The notes: generated by a model from the sequence alone, not told the origin. 61,599 nt of DNA from Thermoflexales bacterium (GCA_025057935.1 JANWUW010000087.1:1-61599), one strand, 5' to 3'. Counted from the stretch's first letter, positions 26,097 to 34,858 are shown. A program made the numbers and translations.

Positions 26097-26121
26097 AAGG
26101 GCGAGCAAGCTGCTCGCCCTT
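26097..26121 (-). terminator. Hairpin terminator after the cytochrome bc operon
   Basis: Arms 26097-26107 and 26111-26121 form an exact 11-bp stem with a 3-nt loop, 25 nt past the cytochrome c stop. On the minus strand it is followed by a moderately T-rich tract (TTGCGTTTCTCG). It separates the respiratory operon from the importer promoter. Confidence 0.75.
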
Positions 26122-26146
26122 CGCGCGTGCCATGCGCGAGAATCCT

Positions 26147-27106
26147 TCAGCGCAGCGTGGTGAGGTAGTCCACCAAGCGCTCTAAGTCCTCGGGAGTGAT
26201 GGTGTCCTTGTAGTTCGCAGGCATAACACCTGCAGGGCAGGGACCCTGCGGACACTGCGGCACGATGTAGGCGTTGGGGTAAATGATGGACTGAAGGATG
26301 TACTCCTCTGGAGTTGTGGCAGGCGGCTGATCCTTGATGTTCTTCTTGTAGTCGTCGCTGGCAATGCGCTCCTGCGCGACGGTATAGATCTTGTTTAGGC
26401 TCGGCCCAATCGCGCCCTGATTGCCCACGCCACGGATGGCGTGACATGCCATGCAGCCAGCCTGCAAATATACCTGCTTGCCGCGCTCTTGGGCTTCGGT
26501 GAGCGGCACTGGCGTGGGGCGCGGCGCCAAGCCCTCGCCAGGCTTCGGCGGCAGCACAGCTTGATCGTCGGGCAGAGGGTTCAGAGACCAGTTCACAATG
26601 AACGCTGTCACGTCGCGAATCTGATCAGGGCGCAGTGGACCGCCATGCCGATCGAGGAACGGCGGGTGGTTCACATCCCAAACATTGCTCGTGCGGATGG
26701 GGATGCCGGCTTCAGTGACGGCGATGATGTAGCTCTCCAGCGTGCCCACCCAACCGATGTCTTGGATGCGCTTGCTGGGCATCACTTGCTGATAAGTCAC
26801 GCGCCCGTCTGCCTCTTCGCGCAAGGTGCGACGACCGACAAATGACTCCGCTGCCAGCGAAGGACCCAAGCCTTCGATGCCCTCGCCATTCAGGCCGTGG
26901 CAGCGCGCGCATTGCTCGGCATATACCTTCGCGCCGACCTCGATGGCGCGCGCGCGAAAATTTGTGTCACGGCGGTTTAGCGCCGTTTGATCGCTGATTG
27001 CAACATAGGTGCACACGCTGAGCATCACCAGCATCGAGATGATGCCCGTGAGAATGCGCACCGTGAAGCTTGGTCGAAACGTGATGATCTTTTTGATGAT
27101 GCTCAT
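26147..27106 (-). CDS. Membrane-anchored dihaem cytochrome c of the bc complex
   Basis: 319 residues with one N-terminal transmembrane anchor (about 18-38) and two c-type haem sites, CARCH (66-70) and CMACH (218-222), each in a class I cytochrome c domain. It is the third gene of the Rieske-cytochrome b-cytochrome c cluster and takes the place of cytochrome c1 or f. Its role is electron transfer from the Rieske centre to a downstream acceptor on the outer face of the membrane. A late CPQGPCP may form a disulfide. A hairpin lies between it and the cytochrome b gene, and a strong hairpin follows it. Dihaem c subunits are known from actinobacterial and some other bc complexes. Confidence 0.9.
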   Translation of the reverse strand: MSIIKKIITFRPSFTVRILTGIISMLVMLSVCTYVAISDQTALNRRDTNFRARAIEVGAKVYAEQCARCHGLNGEGIEGLGPSLAAESFVGRRTLREEADGRVTYQQVMPSKRIQDIGWVGTLESYIIAVTEAGIPIRTSNVWDVNHPPFLDRHGGPLRPDQIRDVTAFIVNWSLNPLPDDQAVLPPKPGEGLAPRPTPVPLTEAQERGKQVYLQAGCMACHAIRGVGNQGAIGPSLNKIYTVAQERIASDDYKKNIKDQPPATTPEEYILQSIIYPNAYIVPQCPQGPCPAGVMPANYKDTITPEDLERLVDYLTTLR

Positions 27107-27126
27107 GGATGCAGCTTTAATGTGTC

Positions 27127-27170
27127 ACAAGAGGGGCTTGCCTCACACTCTCTAAGACAAGCCCCCTTGT
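27127..27170 (-). terminator. Hairpin between cytochrome b and cytochrome c genes
   Basis: Arms 27158-27170 and 27127-27140 pair over about 13 bp with one bulged base and a 17-nt loop, starting 4 nt after the cytochrome b stop. It may act as an attenuator or an RNA-stabilising end within the operon. No long T-run follows. Confidence 0.55.
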
Positions 27171-27174
27171 AAGC

Positions 27175-28863
27175 CTATTGCGTGTAGCCCGAGAGGGCGT
27201 GCAGGTAAGTGGACTTCAGGAATTGTGTTGCACGACCTGTCTCGTCGGTGTAGTTGATCTTGATGGCGATGTAGCGCAGGTTCTCCTGCACTTGCTTCAC
27301 CTCGACCACAGCCGAAGCATCAGCCGAGAGCTTCTTGCCCAGCGGGTCTGGGTGTGCTTTGCGGCGCTCCATGCTGTCGTGGATGGCGCGGATAAGACGG
27401 TCGAAGTTGGTATTGCCGGTGCTCGGCTGTGCGCTGACCGTCCAAGTGCCCACCACGTAGTCTTCATACGGCAATGCACGCACCGGCCCAACGCCTTCAT
27501 CAGGAATAAACTCCTGACCCACTTCCGAAGCGGGGTCGCCGCCCACGTAGCCGAAGCCAGTGATTGGAACGCCGGTCGGGACGCCAGCGAAGGAAAGGTA
27601 AATGATCGCCGCAGCGAACAGCGCGCCCAGCGTCAGCATCACCTTGCGGTCACCGTAGCGCCGGCTCGGGTTGGGGTCGATGTAGGGGATGATGAACAGG
27701 ATGCCGATCATCAGCGGTCCTACGATCACGCCCCAGAACACCTTTGGCGTCAGCCCAAGCACGTTGGCGAAGAACTTGTCAACCTCCACTGCGATCGGCG
27801 TGGGCAGGAAGGGGATCATGTGCGGCACCTTGAGCAAACCCTGCAGCCAGTAGAAGTACCAAGGCGCCACCGTGTGGTTTGGTGTCACCAACGGGTCGGC
27901 GTGATGCTCCAGCGGAGCGCCCTTGTACCAGGTGACCACTGAGAGCGCCATGATGGCAAACGCCACGCCCATATACATCAGCTCATTAGTAAGGATGTCG
28001 GGCAAGAAGGGCACGCGCTTCTCAGGCGGCACCTTGCGAGCATTGTCCTCGCCAACGGGCTCCATCTCCGGGGGAAGGCTGATGCCGTAGCGCACCACCT
28101 TGTAGTAGTGAACAGCGACGAAGATCACGCCAAGCAGCGGCAGCAACACCACGTGCAGCAGGTAGAAGCGCAGCAAGCCGCCGGCGCCGATATCTGGCGC
28201 GCCGCGCAGCAGCAGGTTCAGCTCCGGCCCGATCAACGGCACTGCGTCAGCCATTGAGGTGCCGATAGTCACCGCCCAGAACGCAAGCTGATCCCAAGGC
28301 AGCAGATATCCGCTGAACGAGAGGAACAACGTGATCACCAACAGCACCACGCCGGTGAACCATGTGAACTGCCGCGGCTTCTTGTATGAGCCGGTGACGA
28401 ACGTGCGCACCATGTGCAAGGTAACGACAATTACCATCGCCTCGGCACCCAAGCGATGCAGGTCGCGCATGAACTTGCCGAATGGCACGTTCGTCAGGAT
28501 GTCGATCATGTTCTGATAGGCATACGTCGGCGATGGGGTGTAGAAGATCATCAAGAAGATGCCCGTGATGATCTCGAACATGAAGAAGACCGCCGACAGG
28601 AAGCCCAGACGAAAGGTGGGGTAGAGCGTGGTGACTGCCTCGTGATAAAACGATGGGCGGATGTGGAACCAAAAGCCTTCCGTGTGTGGCTTCACGCGCG
28701 GGTTGGGCTTCGGTGGCGGATCGCCGCGCAAGATGCCACGCACGTCGTTCCACGACAGGCCTGCCGTGAACCGCGTGAACCCATCGTCCAAACGTTGGGC
28801 GATGGTTGCCCGAAGACCAGTAGTCCGAATTTGCTTAACCAACTTCTCGCCAACAATCGCCAT
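27175..28863 (-). CDS. Fused cytochrome b (b6 plus subunit IV-like) of the bc complex
   Basis: 562-residue quinol-oxidising membrane subunit that carries two b haems. Haem-ligand pairs are H136/H150 (13 residues between) and H237/H252 (14 between); the 14-residue spacing in the second pair is the b6 pattern, unlike mitochondrial-type cytochrome b. The C-terminal half adds the subunit-IV-like helices, and the usual Qo-site PEWY is replaced by APWY (in [10 protein letters not shown]). A soluble C-terminal tail of about 100 residues follows the last helix. It lies 24 nt downstream of the Rieske gene with a Shine-Dalgarno-like GAGGGAAG. It should oxidise menaquinol in respiration and/or photosynthetic cyclic flow. 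Confidence 0.92.
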   Translation of the reverse strand: MAIVGEKLVKQIRTTGLRATIAQRLDDGFTRFTAGLSWNDVRGILRGDPPPKPNPRVKPHTEGFWFHIRPSFYHEAVTTLYPTFRLGFLSAVFFMFEIITGIFLMIFYTPSPTYAYQNMIDILTNVPFGKFMRDLHRLGAEAMVIVVTLHMVRTFVTGSYKKPRQFTWFTGVVLLVITLFLSFSGYLLPWDQLAFWAVTIGTSMADAVPLIGPELNLLLRGAPDIGAGGLLRFYLLHVVLLPLLGVIFVAVHYYKVVRYGISLPPEMEPVGEDNARKVPPEKRVPFLPDILTNELMYMGVAFAIMALSVVTWYKGAPLEHHADPLVTPNHTVAPWYFYWLQGLLKVPHMIPFLPTPIAVEVDKFFANVLGLTPKVFWGVIVGPLMIGILFIIPYIDPNPSRRYGDRKVMLTLGALFAAAIIYLSFAGVPTGVPITGFGYVGGDPASEVGQEFIPDEGVGPVRALPYEDYVVGTWTVSAQPSTGNTNFDRLIRAIHDSMERRKAHPDPLGKKLSADASAVVEVKQVQENLRYIAIKINYTDETGRATQFLKSTYLHALSGYTQ

Positions 28864-28887
28864 GGGATTCTTCCCTCCTCAAATTGC

Positions 28888-29643
28888 TCAGAAGTGTGCC
28901 TCACCTAGAATCTTCTTACCGGTGTTCACGCGCACCGTGGCGGCATTGGGCGGCAGTGGTATGAAGTCGCCGTTGGGCGACTCAGCGATGACGTTGCCCG
29001 CTTCGTCGAGAATCTCAAAGGCGAAGCGGTCGAGGTTGCGCGGAGCCGGACCAGCGATCCACGTCCCATCAAGTTGAAACTGTGAGCCGTGACAAGGGCA
29101 GGCAAAAATCTTGGAGGCTTCGCTCCAGAAGTAGATGCAACCCAGGTGGGTGCAGATCTTGTAGATCGCGGCGATGCCCTTGTCCACGTGCACCAGCCAG
29201 AACTTGCCTGCGTTGTTTGAGACCGGTGTGCCGTTTGGCTGCGGGTAGTCGCTTGCAGGCACGCTAATCTTGCCGCCGAATTCACCCTCGCGGAAGCGCG
29301 GCATAGCGAAGAGGAAGGTGATGCCGCCAAACTGCGCGAGGAACAGCGCCATTGAAGCGCCCCAGACATAGTTCAGAAACTCGCGCCGCGTAATGCCCTT
29401 TGGTGGTGCGGCAGGTGCGGCTTCTTCTTTGGCTGCTGCAGGCGCTTTCGGTGCCGCAGCCGCGGCTGGTTTAGCAGCCCCTGCCGCAGCTGGCGCGGGC
29501 TTCGGCGCTGCAGCCGTGGGCTTCGGTGCTGCTGCACCGCTCGCAGCCGGCGATGCGGAGGGCGTCGCAGGCTTCGCCTCCGACGCTGCACCTAGTTGAC
29601 CTTCGGCAGCGTTCGTTTGTCGGGGTTCCATCGTCTCTGCCAT
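28888..29643 (-). CDS. Rieske iron-sulfur protein with long Ala/Pro N-terminal extension
   Basis: 251 residues from ATG 29643, chosen because GAGGG stands 9 nt upstream; the ATG at 29652 directly abuts that GAGGG. The 2Fe-2S ligands are in CTHLGC (C164, H166) and CPCHGS (C182, H185 region). A twin-arginine motif TRREFLN (85-91) precedes a single membrane anchor (about 95-114), as expected for Tat-inserted Rieske proteins. Unusually, about 75 residues of Ala/Pro/Lys-rich sequence precede the Tat motif and would remain in the cytoplasm. First gene of the bc operon; receives electrons from quinol at the cytochrome b Qo site. Confidence 0.93.
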   Translation of the reverse strand: MAETMEPRQTNAAEGQLGAASEAKPATPSASPAASGAAAPKPTAAAPKPAPAAAGAAKPAAAAAPKAPAAAKEEAAPAAPPKGITRREFLNYVWGASMALFLAQFGGITFLFAMPRFREGEFGGKISVPASDYPQPNGTPVSNNAGKFWLVHVDKGIAAIYKICTHLGCIYFWSEASKIFACPCHGSQFQLDGTWIAGPAPRNLDRFAFEILDEAGNVIAESPNGDFIPLPPNAATVRVNTGKKILGEAHF

Positions 29644-29702
29644 TGATGACATCCCTCGTGATGCGCGGATGCGTCTTGATTGCCTTTGGGTAGCTCGGCG
29701 CG

Positions 29703-29732
29703 ACTATATCACGCCCTGTTGTGCGCTGTCTA
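29703..29732 (-). promoter_or_regulatory. Promoter of the cytochrome bc operon (TAGACA-N18-TATAGT)
   Basis: On the minus strand a -35-like TAGACA (29732-29727) and a -10-like TATAGT (29708-29703) are separated by 18 nt, each one base away from consensus. The -10 ends 59 nt before the Rieske ATG, giving a leader that includes the Shine-Dalgarno sequence. Confidence 0.55.
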
Positions 29733-29765
29733 GTGAATTTTTTTCAACTCTCAGGGTGACAACTC

Positions 29766-30581
29766 TCATCCGTGCAGCCAGCCAATGCTTGCTAGCACCA
29801 GCACGATGCAACCTGCGATGATGCGATACCAGCCGAAGGGCTTGAGCGTGTGGCGCGTCACGTATGCAAGGAAAGCCTTGACCACCACAAGCGCTACGAT
29901 GAAGGAGACCACAAACCCTACTCCGAAAGCGATGCCCCACTCTGCGGGGATGCGTTCTAAGCTGCGCAAGAGACTGTAGAGGCTAGCTGCGCCGAGCGTG
30001 GGGATAGAGAGGTAAAACGAAAAGCGCAGCGCCGTAGGGCGATCCATCCCCATGGCGAGCCCGCCGAGGATCGTCGCAGCAGCACGCGAGACGCCGGGAA
30101 TGAGCGAGAGCAACTGCGCAAGCCCCACTCCCAATGCCTCCCGCGTGGCGATGGATTCCACGTGGCGCACGCGCGGCGTGTGGGGTCGTGACTCGATCCA
30201 CAGCATCGCCACCCCGCCCAAGATGAGAGCTAAGGCCACCGTCCATGGCGAGAAGAGATAAGCCTCGATCACATCATCCAGCACAAGCCCCACTAATGCG
30301 GCTGGCACAAATGCGAGTGCCACGTTGATTAGCAGGGCGCGTGCTGCTGGCTCGTGCTGCGCACGACCGAGCAATGCCCACAGGTCGCGCGCAAAGTAAA
30401 CTACCACGGCGAGGATCGCGCCGAGCTGGATGAAAATCTCAAACGCAAGCTCGATCTCGCGCGGGATGCCCAGCGCGCGCCCCGCAACGATGAGGTGACC
30501 CGTCGAGGAGACTGGCAGAAACTCCGTCAACCCCTCAACGATGCCCATGATCACTGCTTTGAGCACCAACGCCCACTCCAC
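29766..30581 (-). CDS. uppP: Undecaprenyl-diphosphatase UppP (BacA)
   Basis: 271-residue polytopic membrane phosphatase that recycles undecaprenyl diphosphate to the monophosphate for cell-wall and surface-polymer synthesis. Diagnostic motifs are GIVEGLTEFLPVSSTGHL (14-31) with the catalytic glutamates and serines, and SLIPGVSRAAATILGG in the second half with the essential arginine. About eight helices. The start lies 3 nt after the PrsW stop, so the two genes form an operon. No hairpin was seen in the 122 nt after its stop, which contain the divergently oriented region ahead of the Rieske gene. Confidence 0.94.
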   Translation of the reverse strand: MEWALVLKAVIMGIVEGLTEFLPVSSTGHLIVAGRALGIPREIELAFEIFIQLGAILAVVVYFARDLWALLGRAQHEPAARALLINVALAFVPAALVGLVLDDVIEAYLFSPWTVALALILGGVAMLWIESRPHTPRVRHVESIATREALGVGLAQLLSLIPGVSRAAATILGGLAMGMDRPTALRFSFYLSIPTLGAASLYSLLRSLERIPAEWGIAFGVGFVVSFIVALVVVKAFLAYVTRHTLKPFGWYRIIAGCIVLVLASIGWLHG

Positions 30582-30584
30582 AGC

Positions 30585-31550
30585 TCACCCCTCGCGCGCC
30601 AGTGTGCCAAGCTGAGGATACGAAAGTTGCCGCAGAGTGCCGCGCCAGCGCTCCAGCTCTTCTTGAGGGATTGGTTCGTTGTAGCGACGTTGCTGCTTCT
30701 TGCGTTGTGCGAGCTCGGCGGCTGCCTGCAAGAAGAGGCGATGCGGTTGGGGCAGCTCGCTCACGCGCCGAAAGCTGATCAACGCGGCATACGCTTGCGG
30801 CGAGAGAGTGTGGGGCACTTCGTCAGCAAGGTAAGTGCGAAACATCTCGTGATCGTGGCGGCGGCTGACAAACCGCAAGCCGATCATCAACGCGATCAGG
30901 ATGCCGTAGTTCAGCATCGCTGCACACAGCGTCTGCGGACCAATCAGACCCGCCAGCACCAGCGAACCGTTGTGCACAGCATGGGCGAGCATCGCAGCGA
31001 CGAATCCGCCGCCGATATAGATCGCCTTCAGCTCAGCTCGCGGGGCATAGCGCGCCAACCCAAAGCCGATGCCCACCAACGAAGTCCAGAAACCGTGCAT
31101 GAAGCCGAGCACGATCACACGCAAGAAGAACAGCCCCAGCCACTCCCCCAGCGTCTCAGTGTCTGCGAGATAAAGAATGTTCTCGATGTACGCAAACCCG
31201 AAGCCGGCAGTCGAGCCATACACGATGCCGTCAGCCCAACCATCAAACTCGCGCCGGCGTTGAGCGTAGATGATAGCGACTGCTGCGCCTTTTGCCAGTT
31301 CCTCGGTGATAGGGGCATACAGGGCAGCGCCGATAGATGCGGCTCCTTCTTCACCGAGCAACAAAGCGGTAGGCACTTGCAGGAAGACTTGCGCGATGAG
31401 CGCCAGCAACGCTGCCGGCAACATCCCCCACAAAAAAGCCGCGACGAGATACTTCGGTGGCTCTTTCTCGAAGTGATCAATGCTGCGCACCAACGCAGCG
31501 TAGGCAAACGTGGGCGCAGCAATGAAAATCGCCGAAAGCCAAACAGGCAT
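30585..31550 (-). CDS. PrsW-like intramembrane metalloprotease
   Basis: 321 residues, about eight membrane helices. Conserved PrsW elements are the ITEELAKG glutamates (E83, E84), FAYIENILYL, GFMHGFWTSL and AHAVHN, which together form the predicted metal site of this glutamic/metallo CAAX-protease relative. Family members cleave membrane proteins such as anti-sigma factors; the substrate here is unknown. The C-terminal 70 residues are a charged cytoplasmic tail. ATG 31550 was preferred over GTG 31559 because a TAGAAT box ends 9 nt upstream of it. Confidence 0.85.
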   Translation of the reverse strand: MPVWLSAIFIAAPTFAYAALVRSIDHFEKEPPKYLVAAFLWGMLPAALLALIAQVFLQVPTALLLGEEGAASIGAALYAPITEELAKGAAVAIIYAQRRREFDGWADGIVYGSTAGFGFAYIENILYLADTETLGEWLGLFFLRVIVLGFMHGFWTSLVGIGFGLARYAPRAELKAIYIGGGFVAAMLAHAVHNGSLVLAGLIGPQTLCAAMLNYGILIALMIGLRFVSRRHDHEMFRTYLADEVPHTLSPQAYAALISFRRVSELPQPHRLFLQAAAELAQRKKQQRRYNEPIPQEELERWRGTLRQLSYPQLGTLAREG

Positions 31551-31559
31551 GGCGAGCAC

Positions 31560-31565
31560 ATTCTA
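31560..31565 (-). promoter_or_regulatory. -10-like TAGAAT, 9 nt before the PrsW ATG
   Basis: Minus-strand TAGAAT ends 9 nt upstream of ATG 31550. There is no Shine-Dalgarno sequence. It would drive a leaderless prsW-uppP transcript. Confidence 0.45.
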
Positions 31566-31638
31566 CGTGGCGCAGTTATGCGTCTGCGCGCGGGTAGGTT
31601 AAGGCTGGTGAGTCTATCGAAACCGAGGAGCAACCTTG

Positions 31639-31692
31639 GCTAAGGCACCCCAGTCCACTCCTTGCCTTAGCTGAAGCTGCTTGGGCATGCCC
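31639..31692. repeat. Hairpin and palindrome in the prsW-HNH divergent gap
   Basis: Two symmetrical elements lie in the 245-nt gap: a 9-bp inverted repeat (GCTAAGGCA at 31639-31647, complement at 31663-31671, 15-nt loop) and the perfect 10-bp palindrome GGGCATGCCC at 31683-31692. The palindrome overlaps the -35 position of the TACAAT box at 31710, so it could be an operator. The rest of the gap shows nothing recognised. Confidence 0.5.
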
Positions 31693-31709
31693 CTCTTCGT
31701 GCCCTCAGG

Positions 31710-31715
31710 TACAAT
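31710..31715 (+). promoter_or_regulatory. -10-like TACAAT upstream of the HNH gene
   Basis: TACAAT lies 80 nt before the HNH protein ATG at 31796. Its -35 region coincides with the GGGCATGCCC palindrome. No strong -35 hexamer was seen. Confidence 0.35.
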
Positions 31716-31795
31716 CGTAGCATCTTCAACACATCGTTCAAGGAGACGACAAACCGGAACCGCTTAGCGCTTCTCGGCAGAGTGTGCCAGCCGCG

Positions 31796-32308
31796 ATGCG
31801 CCGCGTGCTGGTGCTGAACGCGACGTATGAACCGCTCAGCGTCGTGTCGGTGCCGCGTGCCTTGCATCTGGTCATGGCAAGGCGCGCCGAGGTGCTAGAG
31901 ACTAGTGATGTTGTGCTTCGCAGCGCACAGCACGTTATTCCTGTCCCACTCGTCATTCGCCTCTTGCACTACGTGCGCGTGCCTCACAATCTCCCTTTGC
32001 CGCTCTCGCGCAAGGCGTTGCTGCTGCGCGACAACTACACGTGCCAGTATTGCGGCGCGCAACCAAGCCGTGACCAGCTCACGATTGACCACGTGGTGCC
32101 GCGCTCGCGCGGCGGACGCACCGAGTGGGAGAACGTGGTGATCGCCTGCGCCACGTGCAACCGCCGTAAGGGCAACCGCACGCCAGAAGAAGCTGGCATG
32201 AAGTTGTTGCGCAAGCCATACCGCCCGCGCTTCTGGGCTATGGCGCTGCTAAACATGGCGACCCACGAAGCATGGCGCAAATACTTAGCGAATGGCGATG
32301 CGCGTTAG
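31796..32308 (+). CDS. HNH endonuclease family protein
   Basis: 170 residues in the widespread group of short HNH proteins that begin RVLVLNATYEPL. The nuclease core has two CxxC pairs, CQYC and CATC, bracketing the LTIDHVVPRSRGG motif with the catalytic DH, and ends CNRRKGN. The N-terminal 60 residues are the conserved non-catalytic part. Members are single-gene, non-mobile and of unknown cellular role; restriction-like or repair functions have been suggested for HNH folds generally. ATG 31796 matches the family start; GTG 31784 would add four residues. Its stop lies inside the next gene (17-nt overlap). Confidence 0.87.
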   Translation: MRRVLVLNATYEPLSVVSVPRALHLVMARRAEVLETSDVVLRSAQHVIPVPLVIRLLHYVRVPHNLPLPLSRKALLLRDNYTCQYCGAQPSRDQLTIDHVVPRSRGGRTEWENVVIACATCNRRKGNRTPEEAGMKLLRKPYRPRFWAMALLNMATHEAWRKYLANGDAR

Positions 32309-33566
32309 ACGTTTGGTCTCTCCGATGCTGCTCCTTGCGATTTTGCTCGTCTTTTCGGCGGGGCTGCTCGCGCCGAACGAGGCGCTCTTCTACCTCACTG
32401 GCGAAGAGCACCGCGCGGGGCAGCTCCGCGCTTTGTGGAACTTGGCGCTCGATCTGACGCGCCCGCCGCTGAACCTCGCGTCCGATGCGCCAATCCAACA
32501 CTTGCCTGACAACCCCTTCGGCGTCAACACTTTCCTCGAGGGCGAGGTGGAAGTCGCCAAGCGTGAGCGCACTGTGCGAATGATCCGCGAAGCAGGGTTC
32601 GGCTGGATTCGCCAACCCTTTGTCTGGTCTGATATCGAAATCCACGGCAAAGGCGACTTTGAGGATCGGCGCAATGTGCCTCACCGCAGCGCGTGGGAGA
32701 AGTACGACAACATCGTGGAACTCGCCGAGCGCTACGGCTTGCGCATCATCGCGCGCGTAGGTGCGCCGCCGAAGTGGGCGCATCGCGGTTACGCCGACCT
32801 CGGCGATTTCGGGCCGCCAGCGGACTTTAACGACTTCGCCGATTTCGTGGAAGTGCTGGCGCGGCGCTACAAGGGGCGCATCTATCACTGGCAAATCTGG
32901 AACGAGCCGAACATCTATCCAGAGTGGGGCAACCAGCGTTCGAATCCTGAGGACTACACGCGCCTGCTGTGCATGGCGCACGAGCGCCTGAAAGCGGTTG
33001 ACCCGCGGAACGTCGTGATCGCAGCAGCGCTGGCGCCGACCATCGCTCAAGATGGCGGTGGGCATCCCGGCGGGGGATTGAACGACTTGATCTTCCTTGA
33101 GCGCATGTATGCCGCAGGCGCAGCGCGCTGCTTCGACGTAGCGGCAGCACAAGGCTACGGGCTATTTAGTGGTCCTTTCGACCGGCGGCGTGACCCGCTG
33201 CAGACCAACGTGGCGCGCCATGTGCTGATGCGTGACATCATGGTGCGGCATGGTGATGCCCACAAGCCAATTTGGCTCAGCGAGGTCAATTGGAACGCGC
33301 CGCCAAACGATCCCAGCATTGCGGAGCTTCATCGCTACGGGATCGTCTCGCCAGAGCAACAAGCGCGTTACGTGCCGCTGCTATTCGAGCGCGCGCGCCG
33401 CGAATGGCCTTGGGTTGGGGTGATGAGCGTGTGGTTCTTCAAGCGCCCCTCCGATGCGGAGCGCAATCAAAGCTGGTACTACTTCCGCATGGTCGAGCCA
33501 GACTTCACGCCGACGCTGTTGTGGGATGCGATGCGCGCATACATTCGCAGCCGTCAAGCGCCTTGA
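32292..33566 (+). CDS. Secreted or anchored GH-A-clan glycoside hydrolase-like protein
   Basis: 424 residues. An N-terminal hydrophobic helix (about 10-28) acts as signal or anchor. The rest resembles the (beta/alpha)8 barrel of clan GH-A enzymes (GH5/GH39-like): IREAGFGWIRQPFVWSDIE, the acid/base motif WQIWNEPNIYPEW with NE, and a candidate nucleophile glutamate in PIWLSEVNW, then GVMSVWFFKRP. The substrate is unknown; a surface glycan-processing role is inferred. The start overlaps the HNH gene by 17 nt, with two in-frame ATGs (32292, 32298). The 3' end overlaps the convergent ResB-like gene by 13 nt. Confidence 0.75.
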   Translation: MAMRVRRLVSPMLLLAILLVFSAGLLAPNEALFYLTGEEHRAGQLRALWNLALDLTRPPLNLASDAPIQHLPDNPFGVNTFLEGEVEVAKRERTVRMIREAGFGWIRQPFVWSDIEIHGKGDFEDRRNVPHRSAWEKYDNIVELAERYGLRIIARVGAPPKWAHRGYADLGDFGPPADFNDFADFVEVLARRYKGRIYHWQIWNEPNIYPEWGNQRSNPEDYTRLLCMAHERLKAVDPRNVVIAAALAPTIAQDGGGHPGGGLNDLIFLERMYAAGAARCFDVAAAQGYGLFSGPFDRRRDPLQTNVARHVLMRDIMVRHGDAHKPIWLSEVNWNAPPNDPSIAELHRYGIVSPEQQARYVPLLFERARREWPWVGVMSVWFFKRPSDAERNQSWYYFRMVEPDFTPTLLWDAMRAYIRSRQAP

Positions 33567-34858
33567 GTGGGGGAGTCGCTGGACGCAGCGAGGGCGGTGA
33601 GTTGTTGCACGAGGCGACGTGCTAGAGGGAGTGCGCCTCGCCCAGCGGCGTAAATCTCCAGCCACTCCCCACGCTGCAGCAGGAGCACGCGCCGACGCGG
33701 CCACAGGAACGTGCCGACTGCTCCGAGCGTAGCGAGCGCTGCGCCGACGAGCGCAAACGGACGCCCGGGTAAGAATGCCGCCTCAACGCTCACGGCAGGC
33801 GCTGGGCGAAAGACGAGGCGCACGTCGCCGACAATGAGCGAAGGCGTCAACGCAGCAGTCGTGATCACGCTGCCTGAAGGCAAGGCGAAGACCTGAAGCA
33901 TGGGCGCTTCGCTTGCCTTGTATCGGAGCGCCAATGCAAGCTGGGCTTCGGGCAGCGCTAAGAATTGCTCCGGTTCGTCTTCATCAAGCACGAAGCGCAG
34001 CTCGGTTGTCGGCAACGCGAGGTTCGAGGCGCGCAGGCGCAGTGCCTGTCCTGCGCGCTCGGCGCTGGCGCGATAGCCCTCGACGACGCGCTTGGTGTGA
34101 AGGCTGACGCCGTCCAGCGCGCCGCTCTGACCTTCGCGCAGGGCTACGGTGCTGCCGCTCGGCTCGATCCTGAACTGGTAAGCATCGTCGCCGGCTTGGC
34201 TGAGCATGAGGGTGCGCTGGTCTGGGAGCGAGATTGGCACCTCTGCCACGAGTAGCTGCTCCCCTGCAAGCCAGCCGAGCCGCGCGTCCACAAGCAGGGC
34301 TGCGCTTGTGAGCATCACACCGCCGTAGAGCAGCCCTGCCGCAACATGGGAGCGCCATCCGCTGAGTGCAGCGAGGGTGTTCTCGCCAACTTCCCTTGTC
34401 CGCAAAGCTTGATCCTGTAACCAAGCAGCCAAGCGCTGCAGGGACGGTGTCGTATGGATGACGGAGGCGCGCTCTTCGTCTAGGATCGCTGCGTTGTGCT
34501 GTGCGTAGCGTGCCCAAGCCAGAACATCAGCAAAGCGCAGCGTGGCGATGAGGAGCGAGAGCAGCGCCGCGACTTGCCACCACACGGCGTGCATCACGTT
34601 GTTCAGGCCAAGCGTCGTGAGGAGATCGAAAAGCTCGCCCTGTTGTTGACGCGCTGCTGTCGCCCAACGGCTGAAGGCGACAGGATCGTCTGTGCCGAGC
34701 GTTGGCATCTGGAGCAACCCCATCATCGCCACAACGCCGACGCCAGTGCAGGCGACGGCAAGCCCGAAGAGAACCTCGCTGGTGGCTAGACGCCAGGCTG
34801 CGCGCCAAGCTTGGCTCTCTCCAGAGGGAATGCGCTGGCGCGTCGCGTCTATCTGCAT
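33554..34858 (-). CDS. ResB-like cytochrome c biogenesis family membrane protein
   Basis: 434 residues. Membrane helices near 28-48, 82-104 and 165-185, then a beta-rich extracytoplasmic domain of about 180 residues, a last helix near 360-380 and a short cytoplasmic tail. The segment LGLNNVMHAVWWQVAALLSL resembles the characteristic start of the second ResB helix, and the three-plus-one helix plan with a large outer domain is the ResB/Ccs1 layout (system II haem handling for c-type cytochromes). Similarity is by eye and modest; no ResC/CcsA partner is adjacent. It fits a genome that needs c-type cytochromes. Confidence 0.6.
   Translation of the reverse strand: MQIDATRQRIPSGESQAWRAAWRLATSEVLFGLAVACTGVGVVAMMGLLQMPTLGTDDPVAFSRWATAARQQQGELFDLLTTLGLNNVMHAVWWQVAALLSLLIATLRFADVLAWARYAQHNAAILDEERASVIHTTPSLQRLAAWLQDQALRTREVGENTLAALSGWRSHVAAGLLYGGVMLTSAALLVDARLGWLAGEQLLVAEVPISLPDQRTLMLSQAGDDAYQFRIEPSGSTVALREGQSGALDGVSLHTKRVVEGYRASAERAGQALRLRASNLALPTTELRFVLDEDEPEQFLALPEAQLALALRYKASEAPMLQVFALPSGSVITTAALTPSLIVGDVRLVFRPAPAVSVEAAFLPGRPFALVGAALATLGAVGTFLWPRRRVLLLQRGEWLEIYAAGRGALPLARRLVQQLTALAASSDSPTQGA

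Noticed and set aside
30354-31643. 429-codon plus-strand open frame opposite uppP and prsW
   Set aside because: Both opposite genes have unambiguous family motifs; this frame is low-complexity.
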